32,490 nucleotides of DNA, taken from Clostridium sp. Lineage in GTDB: Bacteria; Bacillota; Clostridia; Clostridiales; Clostridiaceae. Within the stretch, counting starts at the first letter, position 1, and each line of letters opens with the position of its first letter. Positions 7,364 through 15,732 of this stretch are shown in pieces. A program made the position numbers and the translations under genes. A model generated the notes under the pieces. That model worked only from the letters and a program-made list of their open reading frames with translations, made no database searches and was not told the origin of the DNA. Where the stretch lies: the NCBI RefSeq assembly GCF_026168755.1, contig NZ_JAPFDR010000036.1, positions 1 to 32,490 on the forward strand, in the 5' to 3' direction.

Positions 7364-8362
7364 TTATTTAGCGTGTTCTTCTACAGCAACTGCAACTGCA
7401 ACTGTCATACCAACCATTGGGTTGTTACCAGCACCGATTAATCCCATCATTTCTACGTGAGCAGGAACTGATGAAGAACCAGCGAATTGAGCATCTGAGT
7501 GCATTCTTCCCATAGTATCTGTCATACCGTAAGAAGCTGGACCTGCAGCCATGTTATCTGGGTGAAGAGTTCTTCCAGTACCACCACCTGATGCAACTGA
7601 GAAGTATTTCTTACCTAATTCAATACATTCTTTTTTGTATGTTCCAGCAACTGGGTGTTGGAATCTTGTTGGGTTAGTTGAGTTACCAGTGATTGATACG
7701 TCAACACCTTCGTGATGCATTATAGCAACACCTTCTCTAACGTCGTTTGATCCATAGCAGTTAACCTTAGCTCTTGGTCCGTTAGAGTAAGCTTTTGAAT
7801 TAACTATTTCTAATTTACCAGTGAAGAAATCAAATTTAGTTTCAACATAAGTAAATCCGTTAATTCTTGAAATTATCTTAGCAGCATCTTTTCCAAGACC
7901 GTTTAAGATAACTCTTAATGGTTCTTTTCTTACTTTGTTAGCTTTTTCCGCTATTTTAATAGCACCTTCAGCAGCAGCGAAAGATTCGTGACCTGCTAAG
8001 AATGCGAAACATTTAGTTTCTTCTCTTAAAAGCATAGCTCCTAAGTTACCGTGTCCTAAACCAACTTTTCTGTCATCAGCAACAGAACCTGGGATACAGA
8101 AAGCTTGTAACCCTTCTCCGATAGCTTCAGCAGCGTCAGCAGCCTTTGTGCAACCTTTCTTTATAGCGATTGCAGCACCTAAAACGTATGCCCAAGCAGC
8201 ATTTTCGAATGCGATTGGTTGAGTCTCTTTAACGATTTTATATGGATCTATTCCATACTCATCACATACAGCTTTAGCATCTTCTAATGTTTTCATTCCA
8301 TACTTTTCTAAAACTGGAGTGATTTGTCCTATTCTTCTTTCATAACTTTCAAATAATGCCAT
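7364..8362 (-). CDS. GGGtGRT protein (family of unknown function)
   Basis: This 332-residue soluble protein carries the motif that names its family, SGGGTGRTLHPDN (GGGTGRT at 259-265). Other visible blocks are GLGHGNLGAMLLREE (from 101), SITGNSTNPTRFQHP (from 223) and a C-terminal Ala/Val run before EEHAK. No catalytic fold is recognised and there is no signal peptide. Established knowledge: members of this family occur beside a NifU/IscU-like scaffold gene, as here (21 bases downstream of it, same strand), but the biochemical role is unknown. The ribosome binding site GGAGG is well placed. The gene uses many more C- and G-ending codons (GCA, GCT, ACC, GTA-rich patterns) than its neighbours, consistent with high expression. 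The stop is followed by the direct repeat and a terminator. Confidence 0.92.
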   Translation of the reverse strand: MALFESYERRIGQITPVLEKYGMKTLEDAKAVCDEYGIDPYKIVKETQPIAFENAAWAYVLGAAIAIKKGCTKAADAAEAIGEGLQAFCIPGSVADDRKVGLGHGNLGAMLLREETKCFAFLAGHESFAAAEGAIKIAEKANKVRKEPLRVILNGLGKDAAKIISRINGFTYVETKFDFFTGKLEIVNSKAYSNGPRAKVNCYGSNDVREGVAIMHHEGVDVSITGNSTNPTRFQHPVAGTYKKECIELGKKYFSVASGGGTGRTLHPDNMAAGPASYGMTDTMGRMHSDAQFAGSSSVPAHVEMMGLIGAGNNPMVGMTVAVAVAVEEHAK

Positions 8363-8383
8363 GTCAAAATTCCTCCTTACAAA

Positions 8384-9076
8384 TTATTCATGTCTTGGAT
8401 CGATTAATTTAACAGCGTCAGCAACTCTTCCGTATTGACCTGCAGCCTTTTCTAATGCTTCGTTAGCATCCATTCCCTTACCGATCATTTCCATCATTTT
8501 TCCTAGGTGAACGAACTTGTAACCGATGATTTCATTATCTTCATCTAATGCGATTTTAGTAATGTATCCTTCAGCCATTTCTAAGTATCTTGGACCTTTT
8601 TCTAAAGTTCCGTAAGTTGTACCAACTTGAGATCTTAACCCCTTACCTAAGTCTTCTAAACCAGCTCCGATTGGTAGTCCACCTTCAGAGAAAGCAGTTT
8701 GAGATCTTCCGTATACGATTTGTAAGAATAATTCTCTCATTGCTGTATTTATAGCATCACAAACTAAGTCTGTGTTTAAAGCTTCTAATATAGTTCTTCC
8801 TGGTAATATTTCTGAAGCCATAGCAGCTGAGTGAGTCATTCCTGAACATCCAACTGTTTCAACTAATGCTTCTTGGATAACTCCACCTTTAACGTTTAAA
8901 GTTAATTTACAAGCTCCTTGTTGAGGTGCACACCAACCTATTCCGTGAGTTAACCCTGAAATATCTGATATTTGTGTAGCTTGTACCCATTTTCCTTCAA
9001 CTGGAATTGGAGCACATGCATGATTAGCGCCTTTAGCAACAACGCACATTTCTTCAACTTCTTTTGAATACATCAT
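8384..9076 (-). CDS. NifU/IscU-like iron-sulfur cluster scaffold protein
   Basis: This 230-residue protein has an IscU/NifU N-terminal-type core. Cysteines occur at 49 and 56 (GWCAPQQGACKL), 77 (VGCSGMTH) and 106 (LVCDAI); the GC-S-G block and the later Cys match the three ligand positions of IscU-type scaffolds. Extra cysteines lie at 11 and 21. It is longer than IscU because of a C-terminal extension (KMMEMIGKGMDANEAL...). It is the first gene of a two-gene operon with the GGGtGRT gene; the GGAGG site is 10 bases before the first ATG. A role in building or carrying an Fe-S cluster for the GGGtGRT protein is inferred from pairing alone. Codon use suggests strong expression. Confidence 0.85.
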   Translation of the reverse strand: MMYSKEVEEMCVVAKGANHACAPIPVEGKWVQATQISDISGLTHGIGWCAPQQGACKLTLNVKGGVIQEALVETVGCSGMTHSAAMASEILPGRTILEALNTDLVCDAINTAMRELFLQIVYGRSQTAFSEGGLPIGAGLEDLGKGLRSQVGTTYGTLEKGPRYLEMAEGYITKIALDEDNEIIGYKFVHLGKMMEMIGKGMDANEALEKAAGQYGRVADAVKLIDPRHE

Positions 9077-9158
9077 TATATTGATTCCTCCCTAATTAAT
9101 ATTAGTTATAGCTCCCCTAAATACTATGTAATAAATAGGCTGTACTTAACTGGGTCAA

Positions 9159-9182
9159 GATTTATCCCACTGGGAATAAATC
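9159..9182 (-). promoter_or_regulatory. Near-palindrome at the 5' end of the scaffold/GGGtGRT mRNA
   Basis: On the plus strand, GATTTAT-CCCA is followed after one base by TGGGAATAAATC, an almost perfect 24-bp inverted repeat with one extra A. Four outer pairs (GGGT at 9152-9155 with ACCC at 9189-9192) can extend it. It lies about 8-30 bases after the predicted start of transcription. It could be a repressor operator or a stabilising 5' hairpin. It has no T run, so it is not a terminator. Confidence 0.6.
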
Positions 9183-9196
9183 CATCCTACCCTTAT

Positions 9197-9225
9197 ATAA
9201 TAGCAGATGAATCAACCTCGAACAA
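9197..9225 (-). promoter_or_regulatory. Predicted promoter of the scaffold/GGGtGRT operon
   Basis: Reading leftward, TTGTTC (9225-9220), a 17-base spacer and TATTAT (9202-9197) form a plausible sigma-A promoter. The start would be near 9190, giving a leader of about 115 bases before the scaffold ATG. Confidence 0.5.
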
Positions 9226-9315
9226 TAAGAAAATGATATTTTTTTATCATATTGTTAAAATTTATTATCCTTTTTTCCAAAAATTATTTTAAGTAAACCT
9301 TTTAATAATTAAAAA

Positions 9316-9330
9316 TGATAATTATTATCA
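9316..9330. promoter_or_regulatory. Fur-box-like site 1
   Basis: TGATAAT-T-ATTATCA is a perfect 7-1-7 inverted repeat identical to the core Fur recognition pattern. It lies just upstream of the predicted enolase promoter -35 and between the divergent scaffold and enolase genes. Binding is inferred from the motif only; the region is A+T-rich, which raises the chance of coincidence. Confidence 0.6.
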
Positions 9331-9336
9331 ATCATC

Positions 9337-9366
9337 TTGCTATTTATTTACTTTTTTTGATATAAT
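9337..9366 (+). promoter_or_regulatory. Predicted enolase promoter
   Basis: TTGCTA (9337-9342), an 18-base spacer and TATAAT (9361-9366) put the transcription start near 9373. Another TATAAT at 9422-9427 lacks a good -35 element. The promoter is bracketed by the two Fur-like sites. Confidence 0.55.
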
Positions 9367-9378
9367 CAAATAAATTAT

Positions 9379-9393
9379 TAATAATTATTATCA
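9379..9393. promoter_or_regulatory. Fur-box-like site 2
   Basis: TAATAAT-T-ATTATCA matches the 7-1-7 Fur pattern at 14 of 15 positions. It would overlap the first transcribed bases from the promoter at 9337-9366, a good position for repression. Confidence 0.5.
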
Positions 9394-9440
9394 ATAATTA
9401 TATTTTTCTTTATTAGATAGATATAATTTCTTATATTTAA

Positions 9441-10745
<1,305 letters not shown>

Positions 10746-10771
10746 TTATTTTTCAGTTTATCTATGTAATT

Positions 10772-10805
10772 AGGATGATACACATTTAATAGTGTCATCC
10801 TTTTT
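10772..10805 (+). terminator. Enolase terminator
   Basis: AGGATGATACAC pairs with GTGTCATCCT (one two-base bulge) and is followed by TTTTT. It lies 27 bases past the enolase stop. Confidence 0.85.
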
Positions 10806-10818
10806 CCATTTGTTTATA

Positions 10819-11637
10819 TTATCCTAATGCTACATCTAAAATCATCATAGTTATAAATCCAAGTATTAATCCTATTGTTGTTAAAGCCTTATTTTCAATA
10901 GATGCTTCTGGTAATAATTCTGATCCTACAACTGATATCATAGCCCCTGCTGAAAAAGCTAAGAAAAATGGAAGCATACTTCTAACACTTATTGCTGCTA
11001 TTGCACCTAAAACCCCTGCTATCGGCTCTACTATACCAGATGCTTGACCATAGAAGAAACTTTTTCCTCTCGATAGACCTTCTCTTCTTAATGGCAAAGA
11101 AACTGCAGCCCCTTCAGGAAAGTTTTGAAGCCCTATACCTAAAGCTAAACTTATAGCTGCTCCTATTGATGCAGATGGTATACCAACTGCTAATCCTCCA
11201 AAAGCCACCCCTACTGCTAACCCTTCTGGTATGTTATGAAGAGTAACTGCAACAACTAACAATATACTCTTCTTATACTTTTGTACTATTGAGTCTTTTG
11301 CCATTTCGTCATTTTCCGTTATTACACCATAAGAATATTTATCCATCATCTTATCTGCTAATATTATAAATATTCCGCCAGCAAAAAATCCTATAGCTGG
11401 TAGTATAATTTGACTATATCCTAACTCAGAACATAACTCTATTGCTGGATTCAATAGTGACCAAAAACTTGCTGCTACCATAACACCAGCCCCAAAACCA
11501 AGCATACAATTTAAAATCTTCTTATCAACAGACTTAAAGAAAAATACTAAGCATGCACCTAATGCTGTTATCGCCCATGTAAATATTGTAGCAACTAACC
11601 CCTGTACTACAGGGCTTAATTCCATAAACCATTCCAT
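10819..11637 (-). CDS. ZIP-family divalent metal transporter
   Basis: This 272-residue inner-membrane protein has about eight hydrophobic helices. The two metal-binding helices carry HNIPEGLAVGVAFGG (134-148) and QNFPEGAAVSLPLRREG (171-187), the hallmark of ZIP transporters of the ZupT/GufA type. It probably imports zinc or related divalent ions. A cytosolic loop (about 100-122) is charged but lacks the His-rich stretch found in many ZIPs. It is transcribed alone, convergent with enolase; the enolase terminator lies between them. No metal-responsive operator was recognised at its start. Confidence 0.93.
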   Translation of the reverse strand: MEWFMELSPVVQGLVATIFTWAITALGACLVFFFKSVDKKILNCMLGFGAGVMVAASFWSLLNPAIELCSELGYSQIILPAIGFFAGGIFIILADKMMDKYSYGVITENDEMAKDSIVQKYKKSILLVVAVTLHNIPEGLAVGVAFGGLAVGIPSASIGAAISLALGIGLQNFPEGAAVSLPLRREGLSRGKSFFYGQASGIVEPIAGVLGAIAAISVRSMLPFFLAFSAGAMISVVGSELLPEASIENKALTTIGLILGFITMMILDVALG

Positions 11638-11802
11638 ACCTTTGTATTCCTTTCTTGATACATAGTTCTATCATTATATAAGCAATATATGATAAATTCC
11701 TACAAATTGTTCTATAATATTTTCCGTAAAATACTATTCTTAATAATGTTTTTTATTGACATAAGAACTGGTATCTGTTAATATTATAAATATATTAATT
11801 AT

Positions 11803-11885
11803 GTCGGCATGGCGGAACTGGCAGACGCACATGACTCAAAATCATGCGGGCAACCGTGTGGGTTCGATTCCCACTGCCGGCACCA
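11803..11885 (+). tRNA. tRNA-Leu (anticodon CAA)
   Basis: The acceptor stem pairs GTCGGCA with TGCCGGC (one G-U), followed by discriminator A and an encoded CCA. The anticodon stem CATGA/TCATG encloses the loop CTCAAAA, so the anticodon is CAA and reads UUG. The T arm contains GGTTCGATTCC, and there is a long class II variable arm. Total length is 83 nt. Confidence 0.97.
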
Positions 11886-11903
11886 ATTATATATCTAACA
11901 AGT

Positions 11904-11948
11904 AAAAGCCTTGATATTACTCGTTTCCGTAATATCAAGGCTTTTATT
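11904..11948 (+). terminator. Terminator after tRNA-Leu
   Basis: A perfect 17-bp stem (11904-11920 with 11929-11945; arms AAAAGCCTTGATATTAC and its complement), an eight-base loop, and an adjoining T-rich tract. The flanking A run also lets it serve the leftward direction. Confidence 0.92.
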
Positions 11949-12023
11949 TCCATATATTTTCTATAAATATTGTACAATAATTATCATTTTCTACTTCCTT
12001 CTTATCAATAATCTTATTTAAAC

Positions 12024-12563
12024 TTATAGTGCAGCTCCCTTTGTTGGTATAGAAAACTTAGACATATCTACACCTTCATGCTCCAGTAGCCTTATTTTTT
12101 TATCAATTCCCCCAGCATATCCAGTAAGATTACCATTTGCCCCTACAACTCTATGACATGGAATAATAATAGATATTGGATTATGTCCTACTGCCCCACC
12201 AACAGCTTGACTTGACATACTTTTTTTATTCATTTTAATAGCTACCATTTTTGCTATTTCCCCATAAGTAATAGTTTCTCCATATGGAATTTCACATAAA
12301 ATATCCCACACTATCTTGCGAAACTCTCCTCCGCTAGGGTCTAGTGATAACTCAGAAATCTTAGGTTTTTCACCTGCAAAATATCTATCTAACCATTGTT
12401 TTGTAGATATAAATATTTTTAATTCATCATTTTCAACTACAGGTTTTATTACAGTCTCAGTAAAGTATTTTTGCCCTTCTAACCATACACCGATTAATTT
12501 CTCTCCATCACTTGCCATTGTTATCATTCCTAATGGTGATGAATAACTTGTTAAATAATTCAT
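12024..12563 (-). CDS. ogt: Methylated-DNA--protein-cysteine methyltransferase
   Basis: A suicide DNA-repair protein that transfers the alkyl group from O6-alkylguanine to its own cysteine. It has 179 residues. The active site is IIIPCHRVVG with acceptor Cys136, preceded by the helix-turn-helix region IPYGETITYGEIAK (92-105) and followed by LTGYAGGIDKK. The N-terminal part (MNYLTSYSSPLGMITMASD) is the usual Ogt-type domain. There is no AdaA-like regulatory domain. GAGGAG stands just before the ATG. It is a single gene, convergent with the tRNA-Leu unit. Confidence 0.95.
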   Translation of the reverse strand: MNYLTSYSSPLGMITMASDGEKLIGVWLEGQKYFTETVIKPVVENDELKIFISTKQWLDRYFAGEKPKISELSLDPSGGEFRKIVWDILCEIPYGETITYGEIAKMVAIKMNKKSMSSQAVGGAVGHNPISIIIPCHRVVGANGNLTGYAGGIDKKIRLLEHEGVDMSKFSIPTKGAAL

Positions 12564-12607
12564 ATTTAATCTCCTCTTATTTCTATATTCTCTCCATATT
12601 TTTTGCT

Positions 12608-12635
12608 TTGCTATTAAAAGAAAATCTGATAGAAT
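12608..12635 (+). promoter_or_regulatory. Predicted promoter of the 86-residue membrane protein gene
   Basis: TTGCTA (12608-12613), 16 bases, then TAGAAT (12630-12635). The likely leader is about 30 bases before the ATG at 12675. Confidence 0.4.
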
Positions 12636-12674
12636 ATATAAAAAACTATTAGATAAAACTTAAGGAGAGATATT

Positions 12675-12935
12675 ATGTTTAATATTTTAAAAGAAAAAAG
12701 TCCAGTAATTAAAATTTCACAAATTATTTTATTTATTACTACTGCATTATACATATTAGAATCTATTTTTCTAGCTGGACTGTTTACTAATATTATGTTA
12801 GCTACTCTTAATCTTTTAGTTAGTATTATTTGTATAATAATATCACTTGTAAAAAAAGAATATAAGCTAACTATTATTGATTTACTTCTTGCAGCAATTA
12901 CTATCGCTATATTTATGTATCTAGCAGCTTTATAA
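12675..12935 (+). CDS. Small membrane protein of unknown function
   Basis: An 86-residue protein with three strongly hydrophobic segments (about 14-33, 35-56 and 66-85) separated by short charged turns such as VKKEYK. I recognise no family. AAGGAGAG lies seven bases before the ATG, and the gene has its own promoter-like sequence and terminator, so it is a real single-gene unit. Confidence 0.75.
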   Translation: MFNILKEKSPVIKISQIILFITTALYILESIFLAGLFTNIMLATLNLLVSIICIIISLVKKEYKLTIIDLLLAAITIAIFMYLAAL

Positions 12936-12942
12936 TAAACCT

Positions 12943-12980
12943 CCCCCTACTTTACTATTAACGAAAGTAGAGGGATCTTT
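12943..12980 (+). terminator. Terminator after the 86-residue membrane protein gene
   Basis: CCCCCTACTTT pairs with AAAGTAGAGGG at ten of eleven positions around a ten-base loop, followed by a T-rich ATCTTTATT. Confidence 0.75.
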
Positions 12981-12989
12981 ATTATTTAA

Positions 12990-14277
12990 TTAATTCTTCT
13001 TTTTCCTAATTAATCCTACTCCACTCAATAAAGTAGTAATAGCACTCATTAATGAAACTGTAACACCTGCTGTTCATGTTTGTGGCAATTTCCCTGTGAT
13101 TGAATTCTCACTACTTGAATTATTTTTACTTGAATTTGAACTTTCTCCTAAATTAGTATTTGAATTCGAAGATTCAACTAAAGAGTTCTTAGCATTTTTA
13201 ATATTTTCTAAAGCTGTATTTACTTCTTTTTAAGTAGCTTCTTCATTAGCTAATACCCTATTAGCATCTTCTAAAGCCTTTTCTACTACCTCTACACTTT
13301 TACCTGTATATTTACTTAAATCAATGCCTTGAACCTCCTTAATTAATCCTTCAAGTAAAGACTTATCTGGAGCTAATCTTAATTCTAAATAAGCTTTTAA
13401 TAATGTATTATATGAAGACTCCACTTCTTCTTGAGTTGATGATTCATTTATTAATATAGAATTTGCAGCTTTAAGGGCATTTTCAAATTGTGTCCATGTT
13501 GATGGTATATACTTTGAAGAATCTGTTTCCTTTACTTTATATACTAAACCTTGAAGTACAGACTTATCAATTTTCTTTTCTAGTTCTGATTTATCTATAA
13601 CTTTATTTATTATAATACTATTACCTAACTCTATATCTCCATTTAAAGTTGTATTTTTACCAACTGTATTTAATATTTCAATATCATTATTGACTTCTAA
13701 TACTAAATTAAATGTTCCTTCACTTAATGTTGTCGGTAATATTCCTTCAAATGATGCTATAATAGTTCCATCTTTTGTTGTAAATAATGCAGGTATTCTA
13801 AAGTTTTGAGAGCCTAAATCACCTGGTTTAAACAAATCTAGTGGTTCTGTTTTCATACCTTCTGGTAGTATTTCTTCTTCTAATGGATTAACACTAACTA
13901 CTCCTGCACTTAATGTTGCATTAGTAGTTTTAACTTCTCCAGCTAATTTACCATTAATAAAAATTTTATATCCTTCTCCGCTTGTAACTTTTAAAGCTAC
14001 AGTATTTATACCCTTATTTAAAACTGCTGATGACTTTCCAGTAGCTATATTTCCACTTTGATTTCTTACTTCGAATCCAACAGTATTATTAGCTATATAA
14101 ATTAACTTCTGCTATTGATGCAAATCCAGCTCCTGCTTCTATAGCTGTTATCTTAATCTTTTCTGCTTTAACTGGTTCATCGAAATCAACAACTTTAGCT
14201 GAATTATCTAATTTCCAATTCCCAGTTGATACTAAAGTCTCCTCATCACCATTAATTGCATAAATCTCATATTAAAA
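12990..14277 (-). pseudogene. Decayed multidomain cell-wall-anchored sialidase (GH33)
   Basis: Read leftward, the remnants are in order: the end of a CBM32/F5-8C-like domain (14277-14100; ...VKAEKIKITAIEAGAGFASIAEVNLY), then a shift of frame into a CBM40-like segment (about 14095-13860; GYKIFINGKLAGE), then the start of the GH33 catalytic domain (DLGSQNFRIPALFTTKDGTIIAS, with the FRIP arginine near 13798), then abruptly a beta-type segment, two FIVAR repeats (around 13574-13376 and 13370-13150), a Ser/Asn linker, LPQT, a hydrophobic stretch and RKKKN at 12993. The Asp boxes, the other two catalytic arginines and the Tyr/Glu pair are missing. Stops interrupt the frame at 13230 (probably CAA to TAA) and at 13074 (LPQT-G to TGA). 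The 5' end, including the signal peptide, is absent. Function is clearly lost. Confidence 0.85.
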
Positions 14278-14370
14278 TAAGTTTCATCTCATCTATTAAA
14301 AAGTATTATAATATATTTTATATTTATTAATTTTAATATAAATAATAAAGCTATATGTTGGAGGTATTTT

Positions 14371-15231
14371 ATGTGTCTTTTAAAAAAAGGTGATCATATT
14401 GGTATTGTTGCCTGTTCTAATGGTCAACCATTAACTAATAAACCTAAAATTGACTTATTAATTGAAAATTTAAAAAACTTAGGACTGGATACTATTTGCA
14501 GTGAATATATTTATGAAGTTAATTCACCTTTTAATGGTTCCCCTGAAGAGAAAGGAAAATCTTTTATGAATTTATATAAAAGTAATGAAATAAAAGCAAT
14601 TTTTGATATTTCAGGTGGTGATTTAGCTAATGAAGTTTTAGACTATTTAGATTATGACTATATATCTAAAAATCCTAAACCATTCTTTGGTTATAGTGAT
14701 TTAACTACAGTACTAAATGCTATTTATTCTCAAACTAATAATCCAGTTTATCTTTATCAAATAAGAAATCTTATTTATTCTGATAGTGAAAATCAAAAAG
14801 CTAATTTTACTAATAGTTTATTTAATAATAAAAATGACTTATTTAATTTTTCTTATAAATTTATTCAAGGTAAAAAGATAGAAGGAACTGTTGTAGGTGG
14901 AAATATTCGTTGCCTTTTAAAATTAGCAGGTACTAAATATATGCCTGATTTTACGAATAAAGTTTTATTTTTAGAAAGCATGGGTGGTGAAGCTGGCCTT
15001 ATGTCTGCCTTTTTAAATCAACTTAAGCAAATAGGAGCTTTTGATAAAATTCAAGGTTTAATACTAGGTACTTTCAGCAAAATGCAGGAAAATAATATAT
15101 CTCCTACTATTGAAGAATTAGTAGTAAAAATAGCAAATAACCCTAATTTACCTATTGCTAAAACAGAGGAAATTGGTCATGGATCTAACTCCAAGTGTAT
15201 TATTATAGGTAAAAACATTACTCTTTCATAA
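14371..15231 (+). CDS. S66-family LD-carboxypeptidase / MccF-like peptidase
   Basis: This 286-residue cytosolic serine peptidase family trims muropeptides or, in MccF members, cleaves microcin-type nucleotide peptides. The catalytic set is visible: nucleophile Ser109 in FFGYSDLT, Glu202 in LFLESMGGE and His270 in EIGHGSNS. The N-terminal block GDHIGIVACSNG and the GGNIRCLLKLAGT motif (177-188) also fit S66. TTGGAGG stands before the ATG. It has its own terminator and lies upstream of a GntR/ABC operon. Whether it recycles peptidoglycan or detoxifies peptides cannot be told from sequence. Confidence 0.9.
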   Translation: MCLLKKGDHIGIVACSNGQPLTNKPKIDLLIENLKNLGLDTICSEYIYEVNSPFNGSPEEKGKSFMNLYKSNEIKAIFDISGGDLANEVLDYLDYDYISKNPKPFFGYSDLTTVLNAIYSQTNNPVYLYQIRNLIYSDSENQKANFTNSLFNNKNDLFNFSYKFIQGKKIEGTVVGGNIRCLLKLAGTKYMPDFTNKVLFLESMGGEAGLMSAFLNQLKQIGAFDKIQGLILGTFSKMQENNISPTIEELVVKIANNPNLPIAKTEEIGHGSNSKCIIIGKNITLS

Positions 15232-15233
15232 TT

Positions 15234-15263
15234 TAGAAGCTACAATTGTGGCTTCTTTTTTTG
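15234..15263 (+). terminator. Terminator of the S66 peptidase gene
   Basis: AGAAGCTACA and TGTGGCTTCT pair around a very short centre (one G-U) and are followed by seven T's. Confidence 0.85.
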
Positions 15264-15283
15264 TAATTTATTTTAAAATATTA

Positions 15284-15312
15284 TTGACTCTTAACAAGCA
15301 AACTGATATTAT
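15284..15312 (+). promoter_or_regulatory. Promoter of the GntR/ABC operon
   Basis: TTGACT (15284-15289), a 17-base spacer and TATTAT (15307-15312) form a near-consensus sigma-A promoter, with the start near 15319, inside the operator palindrome. Confidence 0.7.
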
Positions 15313-15314
15313 AT

Positions 15315-15335
15315 GTGTATATAATATATATACAC
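15315..15335. promoter_or_regulatory. Perfect operator palindrome for the YtrA-type regulator
   Basis: The arms GTGTATATA and TATATACAC are perfectly inverted around ATA. The site covers the predicted transcription start, 20 bases before the TTG of the regulator gene. YtrA-subfamily GntR repressors are known to bind GTGTA...TACAC-type palindromes, so negative autoregulation is likely. Confidence 0.8.
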
Positions 15336-15355
15336 TTAGATACGGAGGTGAGCAC

Positions 15356-15730
15356 TTGGATATATTAATTAATAATTCCTCGCCAGTGGCACTGTATGAA
15401 CAAATAGAAACTCAAATTAAAAATCAAATATTAAATGGAAACTTAAAGCCAGGAGATCCACTCCCTTCAATAAGAACATTAGCAAAGGAACTTAAAGTAA
15501 GTATTATAACTTCTAAAAGATCTTATGAAGAACTAGAAAAAGAAGGCTTTATTGAAACAGTTGTAGGTAAGGGTACCTTTGTTTCTGCTTCTAATTCAGA
15601 AAGATTAAGAGAGGTTGCCATGGCTGAAATGGAAAATAGACTTGAATCTGTAATAATCTCTGCTAAATCTCTAGGCTTAACATTAGATGAATGTATTGAA
15701 ATTTTTAAAAGTATTTATGAGGAGGTATAA
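15356..15730 (+). CDS. GntR-family (YtrA subfamily) transcriptional repressor
   Basis: A short regulator of 124 residues from a TTG start. The winged helix covers about residues 8-75: PVALYEQIETQIKNQILNG, PGDPLPSIRTLAKELKVS, ITSKRSYEELEKEGFIET and VGKGTFV. The small C-terminal part (about 50 residues) is helical and lacks a ligand-binding FCD or UTRA domain, which defines the YtrA group. The TTG at 15356 is chosen because GGAGGTG sits five bases upstream; the frame is open to an ATG at 15248, but that lies inside the preceding terminator and upstream of the promoter. The next gene, an ABC ATPase, begins two bases after the stop. It likely represses this operon through the palindrome at 15315-15335. 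Confidence 0.93.
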   Translation: MDILINNSSPVALYEQIETQIKNQILNGNLKPGDPLPSIRTLAKELKVSIITSKRSYEELEKEGFIETVVGKGTFVSASNSERLREVAMAEMENRLESVIISAKSLGLTLDECIEIFKSIYEEV

Positions 15731-15732
15731 AT

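Noticed and set aside
11795..11977. A 60-codon leftward open frame ending in ...LPVPPCRHN.
   Set aside because: It is the antisense strand of tRNA-Leu and its terminator, a well-known false prediction.
12316..12546. A 76-codon open frame on the plus strand.
   Set aside because: It is the shadow of the alkylguanine methyltransferase gene.
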